Origin: JBFMAI01 sp040755725
GTDB taxonomy: Bacteria; Planctomycetota; Phycisphaerae; UBA1845; Fen-1342
Length of the DNA: 64,000 nucleotides
Reading direction: 5' to 3'
NCBI GenBank assembly: GCA_040755725.1
Contig: JBFMAI010000039.1
Span: forward strand, 186,001 to 250,000
How positions within the stretch are numbered: position 1 is the first letter of the stretch; each line of letters starts with the position of its first letter. Of this stretch, positions 25,224 to 33,290 are shown in pieces. Position numbers and translations under genes: made by a program. A model generated the notes under the pieces. That model had not been told where the DNA came from, searched no databases, and worked only from the letters and a program-made list of their open reading frames with translations.

Positions 25224-27659
25224 CTACGGCCCCGTCAGGAGCCGCACAAACGGGTTAATGTCGCCAAAGTCCACCCGGCCGTCGGCGTTGATGTCGCCGA
25301 GCCGGATGTCGCAGTTCGGGAACTGCACCGCATAGCCCGCCGGGTTGGTCAACGCCAACACAAACGGGTTGATGTCACCAAAGTCCACGTTTCCGTCGCA
25401 GTTCAGATCGCCGACCGGGTACGGCTGGGCCTCGACGCCCCAGATTTCGACGTCGTCGATGTTCCAGCCGCAGTAGGTCCAGCCGCTGTCGGTGATGCCC
25501 ATGGTCCACCGCAGGTACACCGTCGGCTGGTTGTCGGCCCACGTCGAAATACTGAACTCCTGGGCGACCCAGGCGCGATCGGCGGTCTCGCTGTCGGGGT
25601 TGTTCCACACGTTGAACCAGTTGGACCCGTCCGTGCTGATGCGGATATAGGCTTTATCATAGGTGAACCGTTCAACACCGAGCCACCGCCAGAACCGCAG
25701 ACTCGTCTGCGTTAGGTTTAAGCAGTCGATCGCCGCGGTCGTCAGGTGATACTCCGGCATGTTGTTGGTGTAGTCACCGTTGAGGTTGTAGCCGTACACG
25801 TTCAAGCCGGTGTAGCCGCTGGTCGGGTCCGGACCGCCATACGCCCCGCCGCCGCCGGTCGGCTTGCCCCAAGCCCACAATCCACCGGACACCGACCAGC
25901 CCGGATTGGTGTCCATGTTCCAGGCGTATTGGACGGTCGGCACGCCAACTTCCAACAACACGTCGCGCGTCGTGTCACCGACGTGGTTCGTGAGGTTCAC
26001 GAATTGCACGACGTCCGTATAGTTCCCGTTCGGCAGCCCGTTCGCCGCGGGCCCGATCGCGACCCGCACCACCGCGGACCCCGCTGGCGGTATCGTCCCG
26101 GCCCCGTTGGTCAGCACGAGCCAATTCGCCGTCTTGCTCACCTGATACTCAATGGGCGTCGGATCCAGGTTCTCCAACGTGTAGTCGATGTACTCCGGGC
26201 TGAACGGGCCGCCGTGCGGCCCCAGCGCGTGCAGCCCGTCCCACGGCCGCACCCGCAGGCCGGTCGGCGGCGCGAGCGGCACGTCCACGATCTTGGCCGT
26301 GTTGGCGACGATTGTCACCGGGATGACCTGCGGCTCATACCCGGCGGCCGAGAAACGGACCTGGTAGTTGCCCGGCGGCGCGAAGACGTGGTAGCGCCCG
26401 AACCGCGGCTCGCTGTAGTTCGTCTCGCCGTTCGGGAAATTGACGCCCACCAGCTCGATGTCCGCCACCACCGGGGCGTGAGTCACGGCGTCGGTGACGT
26501 GTCCCGAAAGCGGGATGGGCCGCTCCAGGATGTACAGGGCGCCCGGGAATACCATCTGCGCCTCGGCCTGGGCGCTGGCGTACGTCGGCTGAAACTCGGT
26601 GTGCGTCTCGATCAGAAAACCGTACGTCCCGCGCTTCGCCAGTTGCCACTCCTGCTCCTCGCCCTCGGCACTCGGCGTCCGAATCGCCCCGCCGTAGCCC
26701 GACGCCTGCGAGATCGCGGTCGCCTCCGCGTCGAGGTAGGCATCGAACGGATGCGTGTGGCAGCAGTAGCCCGGCAGCACCTCCCGGCCGGACGAGTGGT
26801 AGTCCACGACTTTCGTGAAGTGCCGGTCATTGGAGAACAGGACCATCGTCTGCGTCTCGGACTCCGACGCCGGCGACGGGCCCTTGAACGTGTCGGACGA
26901 CGGGCTGGTGCTGCCGGAGCAAGACGACGACCACCCGAACGGGTAGTTGCGATTCAGGTCCACCCCGGTCCCGCCCGTGAACACCGTCCGGTTCTTCCGC
27001 CACATGTTGCTCGTGTAGTACATGTACTGGTAGCCGTCCGGGTTCCACACCGGGGCGATCCAGATCTCGTAGTTGTCCACCAGCGTCGTGATGCGGGGGT
27101 CCACGCCGTACTTCGTCGTGAACTGCTCCAGCGCATACAGGGCGATCACGGGCGTAACGATCTCGCGGGCGTGATGGCAGGATACAAGCAGGAAAGTCGG
27201 CTCGTCCTCATCCTGCGTCACGTTATCGGACACCTTAACCGCGTACAGGTGCCGGCCTTCGTACGTGACCGGGGCCCCGAACGTGGTCGTCAGGTCCACG
27301 AACTGACAGATCGCCGGGTAATTCGCGGCCGTTTGCTGCAACTGAGTGTTAATCGCCGCCAGATCGGGGTAGCCGGGGGGAATATCCTGACCGAAAACCT
27401 CGGTCAGCGGACGACTGACGCCCAGGACCGTGATTTCGAGGCCACGTGCCTCCAGTACGGCGAGCATGTGGTCCGAGGCAATCACCTCCAGGCGGCCGGC
27501 CTGGACGGAGCCCTCCACCACGTCGAAGCCCTCGCGTTCCAACTCCACCGCCAGGGCCGGGGCCTCCGTTGTCCTAATCTCGACATGGGTCAGGGTTTGG
27601 CCGACGGCGGCCAACGAGCAGCCGCACAGCGCGGCCACGAGCGCCAAGCGTAGTGCCAT
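25224..27659 (-). CDS. Secreted M14 zinc carboxypeptidase with extra BACON-like and jelly-roll domains (paralogue 3)
   Basis: First and longest gene of the cluster (811 residues). It shares the propeptide, M14 domain (CHHAREIV, LNRNYPFGW, DYHSSGREV, IETHTEFQP) and regulatory-like domain with the other two, then adds about 290 residues: a BACON-like module with YQVSKTANWLVL and NGNYTDVVQF, and a lectin/MAM-like jelly roll with TSLRFWRWLGVER and WNIDDVEIWG, both typical of carbohydrate or surface attachment. The dockerin-like doublet closes the protein (DLNCDGNVDFGDINPF, DINADGRVDFGDINPF). The start MALRLALVAALCGCS at 27659 has GGAG about 10 bases upstream; 42 upstream in-frame codons are not signal-like and were excluded. 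Confidence 0.88.
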   Translation of the reverse strand: MALRLALVAALCGCSLAAVGQTLTHVEIRTTEAPALAVELEREGFDVVEGSVQAGRLEVIASDHMLAVLEARGLEITVLGVSRPLTEVFGQDIPPGYPDLAAINTQLQQTAANYPAICQFVDLTTTFGAPVTYEGRHLYAVKVSDNVTQDEDEPTFLLVSCHHAREIVTPVIALYALEQFTTKYGVDPRITTLVDNYEIWIAPVWNPDGYQYMYYTSNMWRKNRTVFTGGTGVDLNRNYPFGWSSSCSGSTSPSSDTFKGPSPASESETQTMVLFSNDRHFTKVVDYHSSGREVLPGYCCHTHPFDAYLDAEATAISQASGYGGAIRTPSAEGEEQEWQLAKRGTYGFLIETHTEFQPTYASAQAEAQMVFPGALYILERPIPLSGHVTDAVTHAPVVADIELVGVNFPNGETNYSEPRFGRYHVFAPPGNYQVRFSAAGYEPQVIPVTIVANTAKIVDVPLAPPTGLRVRPWDGLHALGPHGGPFSPEYIDYTLENLDPTPIEYQVSKTANWLVLTNGAGTIPPAGSAVVRVAIGPAANGLPNGNYTDVVQFVNLTNHVGDTTRDVLLEVGVPTVQYAWNMDTNPGWSVSGGLWAWGKPTGGGGAYGGPDPTSGYTGLNVYGYNLNGDYTNNMPEYHLTTAAIDCLNLTQTSLRFWRWLGVERFTYDKAYIRISTDGSNWFNVWNNPDSETADRAWVAQEFSISTWADNQPTVYLRWTMGITDSGWTYCGWNIDDVEIWGVEAQPYPVGDLNCDGNVDFGDINPFVLALTNPAGYAVQFPNCDIRLGDINADGRVDFGDINPFVRLLTGP

Positions 27660-27985
27660 GATATAGGTCTCCGTGCTATTCCGACTTGAATAAGAGCGAT
27701 ATTCCAGCGCAGTGGCGGACCATCTTTCCCCTGGCTCGCGCTCCTCGCCAAGTCCCTTGTACCCCGCCGGCCGCCGTCGCGTCAAGCGTTTCCTGGGCTC
27801 GACTCGGACCGAGGCGCGACCGTGTGTTGAGGCGGGCCAGCTCCCGGCCCGGGACCAGGAACCCGGTCACGCTCCCCAGACGGCGCCCGATTGCCGCCCT
27901 GTCGGGTCCGCATTAGCATCGTCCCGAGCAGCGGTTGCTCGGCGCGGGCGGCCGACGACCGCCGTCCTCAGTTCGGAGCGTGCGA
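27660..27985. other. Divergent intergenic region (326 bp) with one small hairpin
   Basis: No gene. A hairpin with a perfect 7-bp stem (CCGAGCA, loop GCGGT, TGCTCGG) lies at 27924-27942, 44 bases before the amidohydrolase ATG. The first 50 bases, upstream of the M14 cluster, are the only AT-rich part, but no clear -35/-10 pair was found. Confidence 0.4.
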
Positions 27986-28789
27986 ATGCTCGTGGACGTT
28001 CACGCGCACATCGGCCAGCTTTCGGCGGCGGCCGCCCGGCCGACGCGGATCGGCCTGTATGCGGGCACATGCGGGCTCGACGCGGTGCTGGTGTCGAACC
28101 AGGACGCGGCGGCCGAGCCGCGCGGGGCCGCCAACCAGGACGAGGTCGACGTGAATGAGGCCTGTCTGACGGCGTGCCGCTCACAGTCCCGCCTGGTTCC
28201 GCTGTATTGGGTGCGCGCGGGGCAATTCGACAGCCAGCCCGATGCGATGGCAGGGGCCTTGGCCACCGAGCCTTTCGCCGGCGTGGTCTTCGCCCCGGCG
28301 GCCAACGGTTACGTAGCCGATGACCCGCTGCTCAATCCGTACCTGACCGCCCTGGAGCGGACCGTGCGCCCCGCGCTGTTCTGCGTGACCGACGCCCCCG
28401 CGGCGACGCCGGCCCGGGTCGTGCGCCTGGCCGAGCGGCACCCGCGCGTGCCGGTCATCCTGTGTTGCTGCGGCGGCAGCGCGGACACGCGGGCGGCGAT
28501 GCTGGATGCGGTGGGGTCGGCGTGCAAGCGGAAGGCCGCCGACGTGTACGTGGACACGTCGCACGCGGACGGAGACGGCATTCGGGCGGCCGTCCGGGCG
28601 TTGGGGGCCGAGCGGGTGCTGTTCGGCACGGACGCCTTGCGGCACGGCGACGCCCACATTCCACGGACGATCGCGCTGCTGGACGAGCTGCGTAAGACGG
28701 TTCCGGGCATTGAGTTCGAGCAGGTGGCCGGGGGGAACGCGGCGCGGCTGTTCGGGCTGGGGCGCCCCGGGCGCCTCAGGCTAGGATGA
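27986..28789 (+). CDS. Amidohydrolase-2-type metal-dependent hydrolase
   Basis: A 267-residue TIM-barrel enzyme of the amidohydrolase 2 (PF04909) type. The N-terminal metal motif HxH is in MLVDVHAHIG, a central VPVILCCCGG precedes the region where a metal-binding His is usually found, and the closing Asp is in LFGTDALRHGD. The usual strand-5 His is not obvious at PVILCCCGGSADT, where family members often read HxGG, so metal loading may be altered. The substrate is unknown; relatives include decarboxylases and lactonases. The ATG at 27986 has GGAG 8 bases upstream and gives the expected start right before the HxH strand. No operon partners; the next gene begins 275 bases on. Confidence 0.7.
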   Translation: MLVDVHAHIGQLSAAAARPTRIGLYAGTCGLDAVLVSNQDAAAEPRGAANQDEVDVNEACLTACRSQSRLVPLYWVRAGQFDSQPDAMAGALATEPFAGVVFAPAANGYVADDPLLNPYLTALERTVRPALFCVTDAPAATPARVVRLAERHPRVPVILCCCGGSADTRAAMLDAVGSACKRKAADVYVDTSHADGDGIRAAVRALGAERVLFGTDALRHGDAHIPRTIALLDELRKTVPGIEFEQVAGGNAARLFGLGRPGRLRLG

Positions 28790-28823
28790 GGGGGTCCGAA
28801 TGCGCGTTCGCGCTCGCGCGACA

Positions 28824-28896
28824 CGGGAGGCCGAGGCTCCCGCCGAGCTGTGGCTCGCGCGGAGGCAGCGGCTCACCGGGAGGTTCGCCTTCCCGT
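28824..28896. repeat. GGGAGGCTCGCCCTCCC-type palindromic repeat, copy 1
   Basis: A GC-rich palindromic element (GGGAGG...GAGGCTCCCGCCGAGC...CACCGGGAGG...CCTTCCCG) in the 275-base gap before the ECF sigma gene. Relatives at 38470-38521, 48071-48122, 51109-51226 (degenerate) and 62847-62881 (partial). Confidence 0.6.
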
Positions 28897-29064
28897 GCAG
28901 TGTCCGATACCCCTGGATACCCATATCGTCAGAGAATCCCTACGATGCAGGGGCGGGAGTGGGCATGGCCCGATAACTCGCGGCCGCGGCACCGGGGCCC
29001 GCGTCCACCATTGCGGCCGGCCCCTGAACCGTTGACCCGCCCCGTCGTAACACTGGAGTGAACG

Positions 29065-29679
29065 GTGGACAACAGACGCGACGAGGAACTGCTGGCCGAG
29101 CACTTGGCTGGAAGGCCCGGCGCGTTCGAGGTCCTGGTGGCCCGCTACGCCGACGACCTGTATGCGTTCTTTCAGCGTTTCGTCGGCAAGGCGGGGGCCG
29201 CAGACGACCTCGTTCAGGAGACGTTTCTCCAGGTTCACCTGTCAGCGGGCACGTTTGACCCGTCGCGGAGCTTCAAGCCGTGGTTGTACACCATCGCCGC
29301 CAACAAGGGCCGCGACTACATGCGGGCCCGCGGACGTCGGCCGGCCCAGTCGCTGGACCAGCCGACGGGCGGCCAGGAGTCGGCGTCGCTGGGCGACTGG
29401 CTGGACGCGGCCGGCGCCACCGCGGACGACGATTTGGCCACGCGGGAGCTGCGGCAACGCGTGCGGGCCTTGATGTCTGAGATGCCGGAAGCCCAGCGGC
29501 TCATTCTGGTACTGGGCCATTTCCACCGGCTTCCGTATGCGGAGATTGCCGAAATCCTCGGCATCCCGGTCGGAACGGTGAAATCGCGGCTGCACGCCGC
29601 GGTCAATCGATTTGCCGCGTTGTGGCTGGCCCGCTCGCCCGATGGGCGGGCCGGGTCGCCACCTGGAGCGCAGGAGTGA
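29065..29679 (+). CDS. ECF RNA polymerase sigma factor
   Basis: A 204-residue group 4 sigma factor. Region 2 (about 20-90) reads FEVLVARYADDLYAFFQR and DDLVQETFLQVH, followed by the -10-melting part FKPWLYTIAANKGRDYMR. Region 4 (about 135-190) has the helix-turn-helix LPYAEIAEILGIPVGTVKSRL. It should direct polymerase to a small extracytoplasmic-stress regulon. The GTG start is set by GGAG 6 bases upstream. Its stop overlaps the start of the next gene by one base (TGATG), the usual pairing of an ECF sigma with its anti-sigma factor. The linker between regions 2 and 4 is longer than average and Gly/Ala-rich. Confidence 0.92.
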   Translation: MDNRRDEELLAEHLAGRPGAFEVLVARYADDLYAFFQRFVGKAGAADDLVQETFLQVHLSAGTFDPSRSFKPWLYTIAANKGRDYMRARGRRPAQSLDQPTGGQESASLGDWLDAAGATADDDLATRELRQRVRALMSEMPEAQRLILVLGHFHRLPYAEIAEILGIPVGTVKSRLHAAVNRFAALWLARSPDGRAGSPPGAQE

Positions 29680-30710
29680 TGTCCGAGACGCCCGAGACGC
29701 CCACGCCCGAGTTCGACCCCCGGCTGCTCGACCTGCACCTGGGGCACTTGTCCGAAGTGGAGCAGGCCGAATTACGCGGGCGCATCGACGCGGACCCGCG
29801 GCTGAAGGCGGAGCACGCAGCACTCCAAAGCGTGTTCTCCGCCCTCGGCCTACTGCGCGATCGACCCATGCCGCCGGACCTGCCGGCCCGGACGATGGCC
29901 CGCGTGCATGCCGCCGGCCGTCCACCGCGGGTCGTCCGCCCCGCCGACCGACTGACGCGGCATGTTGAGCGGCAGTCGGCACCGCTGTTCCGGATGGGGC
30001 GGCTGACGGACGTGGTGGCGGTCGCGGCGTTGGTGGTGCTGGCGGTGGGGCTCGGCTTGCCGGGGATGCTGCACCTGCGCGAGCGGCAGCAGCGGCTGGG
30101 GTGTTCGTACAATTTGGCGCAGCTCGGCGCCGGCGTGCAGCAGTACCTCAACACGTACAACGCCAGTTTGCCGTTCGCGGGTTGGGGGCCGGGGCGGTCG
30201 TGGCAACCGACGGGCGATCCGAGCGTTCAGGTGGTGCCCAACCGCAGGCACGTCTACCCGCTCCTCCTGCAAGCCTACGTGCTGGACCCGCGCGTTTTCG
30301 TGTGCCCGTCGCAGCCCCATGTGCCGATGCCGGCCAGCGAGGTGCAGCGTCACCACGATTTCCTGGAAGGGCGCAACGTCAGCTACGCCTACCAGAACAT
30401 GGCCGGCGTGCGGCCGTCAGGCCGCGACGATCCGCGCCAACCGATTCTCGCGGACGAGAACCCCCTGTTCGACGAGGGCCTCCCGCTCTTTGACGCCCGC
30501 CGCCTGCCGCGCTTCGATGCCGCCCGGGCCAACTCGCGGGCGCACGGCGGCGCGGGCCAGAACCTCCTGACGCTGAGCGGGGAAGTGAAGTGGACGATCA
30601 CGCCGCTGGTTGGCGTCGACGGGGATAACATTTGGACGCTGCACGGCGTGAGCAACTACACGGGGCGCGAGGGGCCGACCAGCGCGACGGATTCCCATCT
30701 GCTCAAGTAA
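29679..30710 (+). CDS. Membrane anti-sigma factor fused to a DUF1559-like outer domain
   Basis: A 343-residue membrane protein, translationally coupled to the sigma gene. Residues 1-105 are cytoplasmic and acidic/helical (LLDLHLGHLSEVEQAELRGR), like the sigma-binding part of zinc-free anti-sigma factors; no HxxxCxxC zinc site is seen. One membrane helix lies at about 108-131. The outer part begins RLGCSYNLAQLGAGVQQYL, very like the segment after the prepilin helix of planctomycete DUF1559 proteins, and ends with an AHGGAGQNLLTLSGEVKW stretch recalling their H-X9-DG motif, although the DG is replaced by SG. Inferred role: hold the sigma factor until an envelope signal reaches the outer domain. 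AGGAG sits almost on the start. Confidence 0.75.
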   Translation: MSETPETPTPEFDPRLLDLHLGHLSEVEQAELRGRIDADPRLKAEHAALQSVFSALGLLRDRPMPPDLPARTMARVHAAGRPPRVVRPADRLTRHVERQSAPLFRMGRLTDVVAVAALVVLAVGLGLPGMLHLRERQQRLGCSYNLAQLGAGVQQYLNTYNASLPFAGWGPGRSWQPTGDPSVQVVPNRRHVYPLLLQAYVLDPRVFVCPSQPHVPMPASEVQRHHDFLEGRNVSYAYQNMAGVRPSGRDDPRQPILADENPLFDEGLPLFDARRLPRFDAARANSRAHGGAGQNLLTLSGEVKWTITPLVGVDGDNIWTLHGVSNYTGREGPTSATDSHLLK

Positions 30711-30746
30711 GGGCGGTCGCGTTCGCCCCAACCCATATGTCTAGCG

Positions 30747-30906
30747 AACCACAGAGGCACAGAGACACAGAGGTCTGTGGGCAGTGAAGTGGCGCCGGGT
30801 GCGCCGGCCCGTCCCCGGTGTCTGGCGGTCGCGCCGTCAGGCGATGGCAGGCCGCCGCGGCACCTAACCTCTTCCCTCTTCTCTGTGCCTCTGTGTCCCG
30901 GTGGTA
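30747..30906. repeat. CACAGAG-type long inverted repeat between convergent genes
   Basis: The left arm at 30747-30773 (AACCACAGAGGCACAGAG plus ACACAGAGG) faces a right arm at 30881-30906 (CTCTGTGCCTCTGTGTC, CCGGTGGT). The arms pair over about 20 bases with small bulges around a 107-base centre. It fills the gap between the stops of the anti-sigma and exonuclease genes, so it may end transcription from both sides. Confidence 0.65.
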
Positions 30907-30917
30907 GTGCCTCCCGG

Positions 30918-31715
30918 CTAGCGGGGTGTTTCGGCCAGGCGAACGAGCAGCTCGGCGCACGAAACCAAGTCGATGCGATTGTGTTCGAGGACGGGCCGCA
31001 GCGGGGCGGCATTCCCGGTCCGCATGAAATGGTGAAACAAGTCAGGCACGTCGCAGCTCGACACGTCGCCGACCCGCGGGCGGTTGAGAATGTGCTGCTC
31101 CAGCGTCACCAGGCGGCAATCCGGCACGCGGTGTCGCCACGCCCGGCGGGCCGCGTGCAACAGGTCGACGTGGACCCGCGGCGACGGCAGCGGCACGCGG
31201 TGGACCGTCGCCCGGTCACGCAGGAACGGCTCGTCAAAGCTCTTGCCGTTGAACGTCACCCACGTGTCGCGCTCCACGGCGAGTTCGGCCACCGCGCGCA
31301 GAATGGCCTCTTCCTCGGGGTAGTCGCGCGCCAGCAGTTGCAGCACCCGTAGCGGCTGCTGATCGGCGAGCACGACGCCGATCAGGAACACCGGCGCGCC
31401 CGCCAGGCCGCCGGTCTCAATATCCAGCAGCATGGTGCGCCGCGGGTCGAGCGTTTCGCGCGCTTCCGCCGCCATCCGCCACGCGAAGCCGGGGGGCCAC
31501 GCGGCGAGCGGCGACGTGCCGCCCACCGCGGTGAAGGGGGTGTCGATGCGCCAATAGGTCGCACGTCCCACGTTGGCCGGGGCCCCGCCGAGGATCTCGT
31601 CGAGCCGCACGGGGAGAGCGGGGCGGTGTTGCGCCGGGCGGGACGGGTCGCCCGCCGAGTGGCGACGGGCGCGACCGGCCGCCAGTTCGTCGAGTTGGCG
31701 CCGTGTATCGCTCAT
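30918..31715 (-). CDS. YprB-like RNase H-fold exonuclease
   Basis: A 265-residue protein whose C-terminal 170 residues form an RNase H-like (DnaQ-superfamily) exonuclease domain of the YprB type: motif I as MLLDIETGGLAG, motif II as TFNGKSFDEPFL, and motif III as EHNRIDLVS. The acidic residues for two-metal catalysis are therefore present. The first 90 residues are basic and low-complexity, then a short conserved lead (ATYWRIDTPFTAVGG). It probably trims single-stranded DNA or RNA 3' ends. Its start overlaps the thiE stop by 4 bases (ATGA), so the two are co-translated although no shared function is obvious. Longer in-frame sequence upstream lies inside thiE and was rejected. Confidence 0.78.
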   Translation of the reverse strand: MSDTRRQLDELAAGRARRHSAGDPSRPAQHRPALPVRLDEILGGAPANVGRATYWRIDTPFTAVGGTSPLAAWPPGFAWRMAAEARETLDPRRTMLLDIETGGLAGAPVFLIGVVLADQQPLRVLQLLARDYPEEEAILRAVAELAVERDTWVTFNGKSFDEPFLRDRATVHRVPLPSPRVHVDLLHAARRAWRHRVPDCRLVTLEQHILNRPRVGDVSSCDVPDLFHHFMRTGNAAPLRPVLEHNRIDLVSCAELLVRLAETPR

Positions 31716-32755
31716 GGCGTCGCCCCCTGCGCCGCCGCCAGAATGGCCCACGCGGCAGCGGCCGGATCGTCGGCGCTGATGACGTCGGCGCAGACCGCGA
31801 GACAAGTGGCGCCGGCGGCAACGACCCGGGCCGCGTTGGCCGTCGTGATGCCCCCGATAGCCACCAGGGGGAGGTCGGTCTTCGAGCGCACGGCGGCGAG
31901 GGTCTCGGGGCCGGCGATGTGGGCCTGCGGCTTGGTTTCGCTGGCGAACATCGGCCCAACGGCGAGGTAGTCCGGCTCCTCCGCCAGCGCGGCGTCGAAT
32001 TGCGCCGGCGTATGCGTGCTCTTGCCGACGAGGACCGCCGCACCCGCCACATGCCGGACCTCCCGCACCGACAGGTCGTCCTGGCCAACGTGAACGATGT
32101 CCGCCCCCGCCAGCCGCGCCAAGTCGGGCCGGTCGTTGACGGCCAGCAGCACGCCGCGCTGGCGCGTCAGCTCGCGCAGGCGGTGGGCCCGATCGAGCAG
32201 CTCGCGGTCGGTCAGCCCCTTCTCGCGGAGCTGGAGGCAGCCCGCGCCGCCGTCGATCGCCGCCGCCGCCGTCTCCAGCCACGGGCGCCGACAGAGCGCT
32301 GCGGTGATGAGGACATAGAGGCGCACGTCACGCAAGCGACGCCGCCGTGTGCCGCGCAGGACCACGCGTTGCTCCAGCTCATAGACGCGATAGCGAAGCT
32401 GTTCGGCGGCGGCGGCAGCCTCGCTGGAGACGATCTTGCCGTACTCGCCCAACACGCGGGTGGACTCGGTCAGCCGGGCGAACGCAGCCCGCACGACGTC
32501 TTCCATCGTGTCACGGCGCAGCTCGGTCGGGGTCTTCACGTCGCGGCCCACATCACCCACGATGTCGCGCGCGGTCAGCAGGGCGTCGGCCCCGAGGGCC
32601 GCGACGACGACGCGCAAGTCGTGGCGGCAGCGTTTGACCGCCGACGCCGCGGCCGCGTCGTCCAGCGTGAAGCGCGCGTAGTCCTCGACCACCCGCAGCG
32701 CCTCCCGCGTCCGGTTCACGTTGACATCGAGGATACGAAGAACATCGACGTCCAC
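31712..32755 (-). CDS. thiE: Thiamine-phosphate synthase with N-terminal ThiD2 domain
   Basis: A 347-residue two-domain protein. Residues 1-125 match ThiD2 (LRILDVNVNRTREALRVVEDYARF, split over its first helix), a domain often fused to ThiE in cyanobacteria and planctomycetes. Residues 145-345 form the ThiE TIM barrel: LQLREKGL binding the pyrimidine diphosphate, VNDRPDLARLAGADIVHVGQ, VGKSTHT, VGPMFAS and AIGGIT. It joins HMP-pyrophosphate and thiazole phosphate to give thiamine phosphate in the cytosol. No other thiamine gene adjoins. It is followed by the exonuclease gene with a 4-base overlap. A thi-box riboswitch was looked for upstream and not recognised. Confidence 0.92.
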   Translation of the reverse strand: MDVDVLRILDVNVNRTREALRVVEDYARFTLDDAAAASAVKRCRHDLRVVVAALGADALLTARDIVGDVGRDVKTPTELRRDTMEDVVRAAFARLTESTRVLGEYGKIVSSEAAAAAEQLRYRVYELEQRVVLRGTRRRRLRDVRLYVLITAALCRRPWLETAAAAIDGGAGCLQLREKGLTDRELLDRAHRLRELTRQRGVLLAVNDRPDLARLAGADIVHVGQDDLSVREVRHVAGAAVLVGKSTHTPAQFDAALAEEPDYLAVGPMFASETKPQAHIAGPETLAAVRSKTDLPLVAIGGITTANAARVVAAGATCLAVCADVISADDPAAAAWAILAAAQGATP

Positions 32756-32795
32756 GAATCACGACTCCGTCCGCCGGCGCCGCGGGGCCTCGGAC

Positions 32796-33209
32796 TCACG
32801 TACTGCCGGATGCGATTCCCGTCACGCCGCGGGCGATGCGGACCAGGTGAACCGCCCCGACGACGACGGGAAAGGCGCTGATGGCCACGGCCCAGCGGGC
32901 CAGCTTCGCCCCCGTGTCGGGCCGAAACCGCCCCACGGTCTCGCAGATCAGCACGACCAGCACCACCATCGCGAATTTGAACGCCGTCAGCCCCGGCAGG
33001 TCGTGCCGGTCGATAATCCAATCGGCCAGCTTGTTCACCTCCGTCCCCCCGTGCTGGAGGATCAACCAGGTGAACAGGATGTCGAGGGACGACACGAACA
33101 CGTACCACGTGTACAAGTCCGGGTACCGCGCGGCGCGGCGCCAGAAGGAGCGGGCCGCGGGATGAGTCGGCGTCGCGGACCGGTGGGAGGGCGGCAACTG
33201 CGGGGCCAT
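32796..33209 (-). CDS. Small DUF5658-like membrane protein
   Basis: A 137-residue protein with about three membrane helices: TWYVFVSSLDILFTWLIL, FKFAMVVLVVLICE and the C-terminal AVAISAFPVVVGAVHL. The pattern of an Asp-Ile/Leu-Leu in the first helix, a Glu-Val-Asn loop and a helix starting with Lys resembles DUF5658-type proteins. A second protein of the same pattern lies at 37878-38369. Function is unknown. The start at 33209 (MAPQLPPSHRS) is supported by GGGAA about 9 bases upstream; ATGs at 33236 and 33290 are alternatives. It sits upstream of thiE on the same strand with a 40-base gap. Confidence 0.55.
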   Translation of the reverse strand: MAPQLPPSHRSATPTHPAARSFWRRAARYPDLYTWYVFVSSLDILFTWLILQHGGTEVNKLADWIIDRHDLPGLTAFKFAMVVLVVLICETVGRFRPDTGAKLARWAVAISAFPVVVGAVHLVRIARGVTGIASGST

Positions 33210-33290
33210 CGACGATTTCCCAGACCTGTACTCCATTGTACCCGGCCGGCAGCGCCACGGCGTCGGCGGGCGAACCGTGGCCGCGGGCAA

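Noticed and set aside
23590..27659. Long near-identical blocks as a possible assembly duplication
   Set aside because: The paralogues differ throughout at codon level, in domain content and in gaps, so they are real genes.
32756..32795. Thiamine riboswitch upstream of thiE
   Set aside because: The gap is only 40 bases and shows no thi-box core (CUGAGA).
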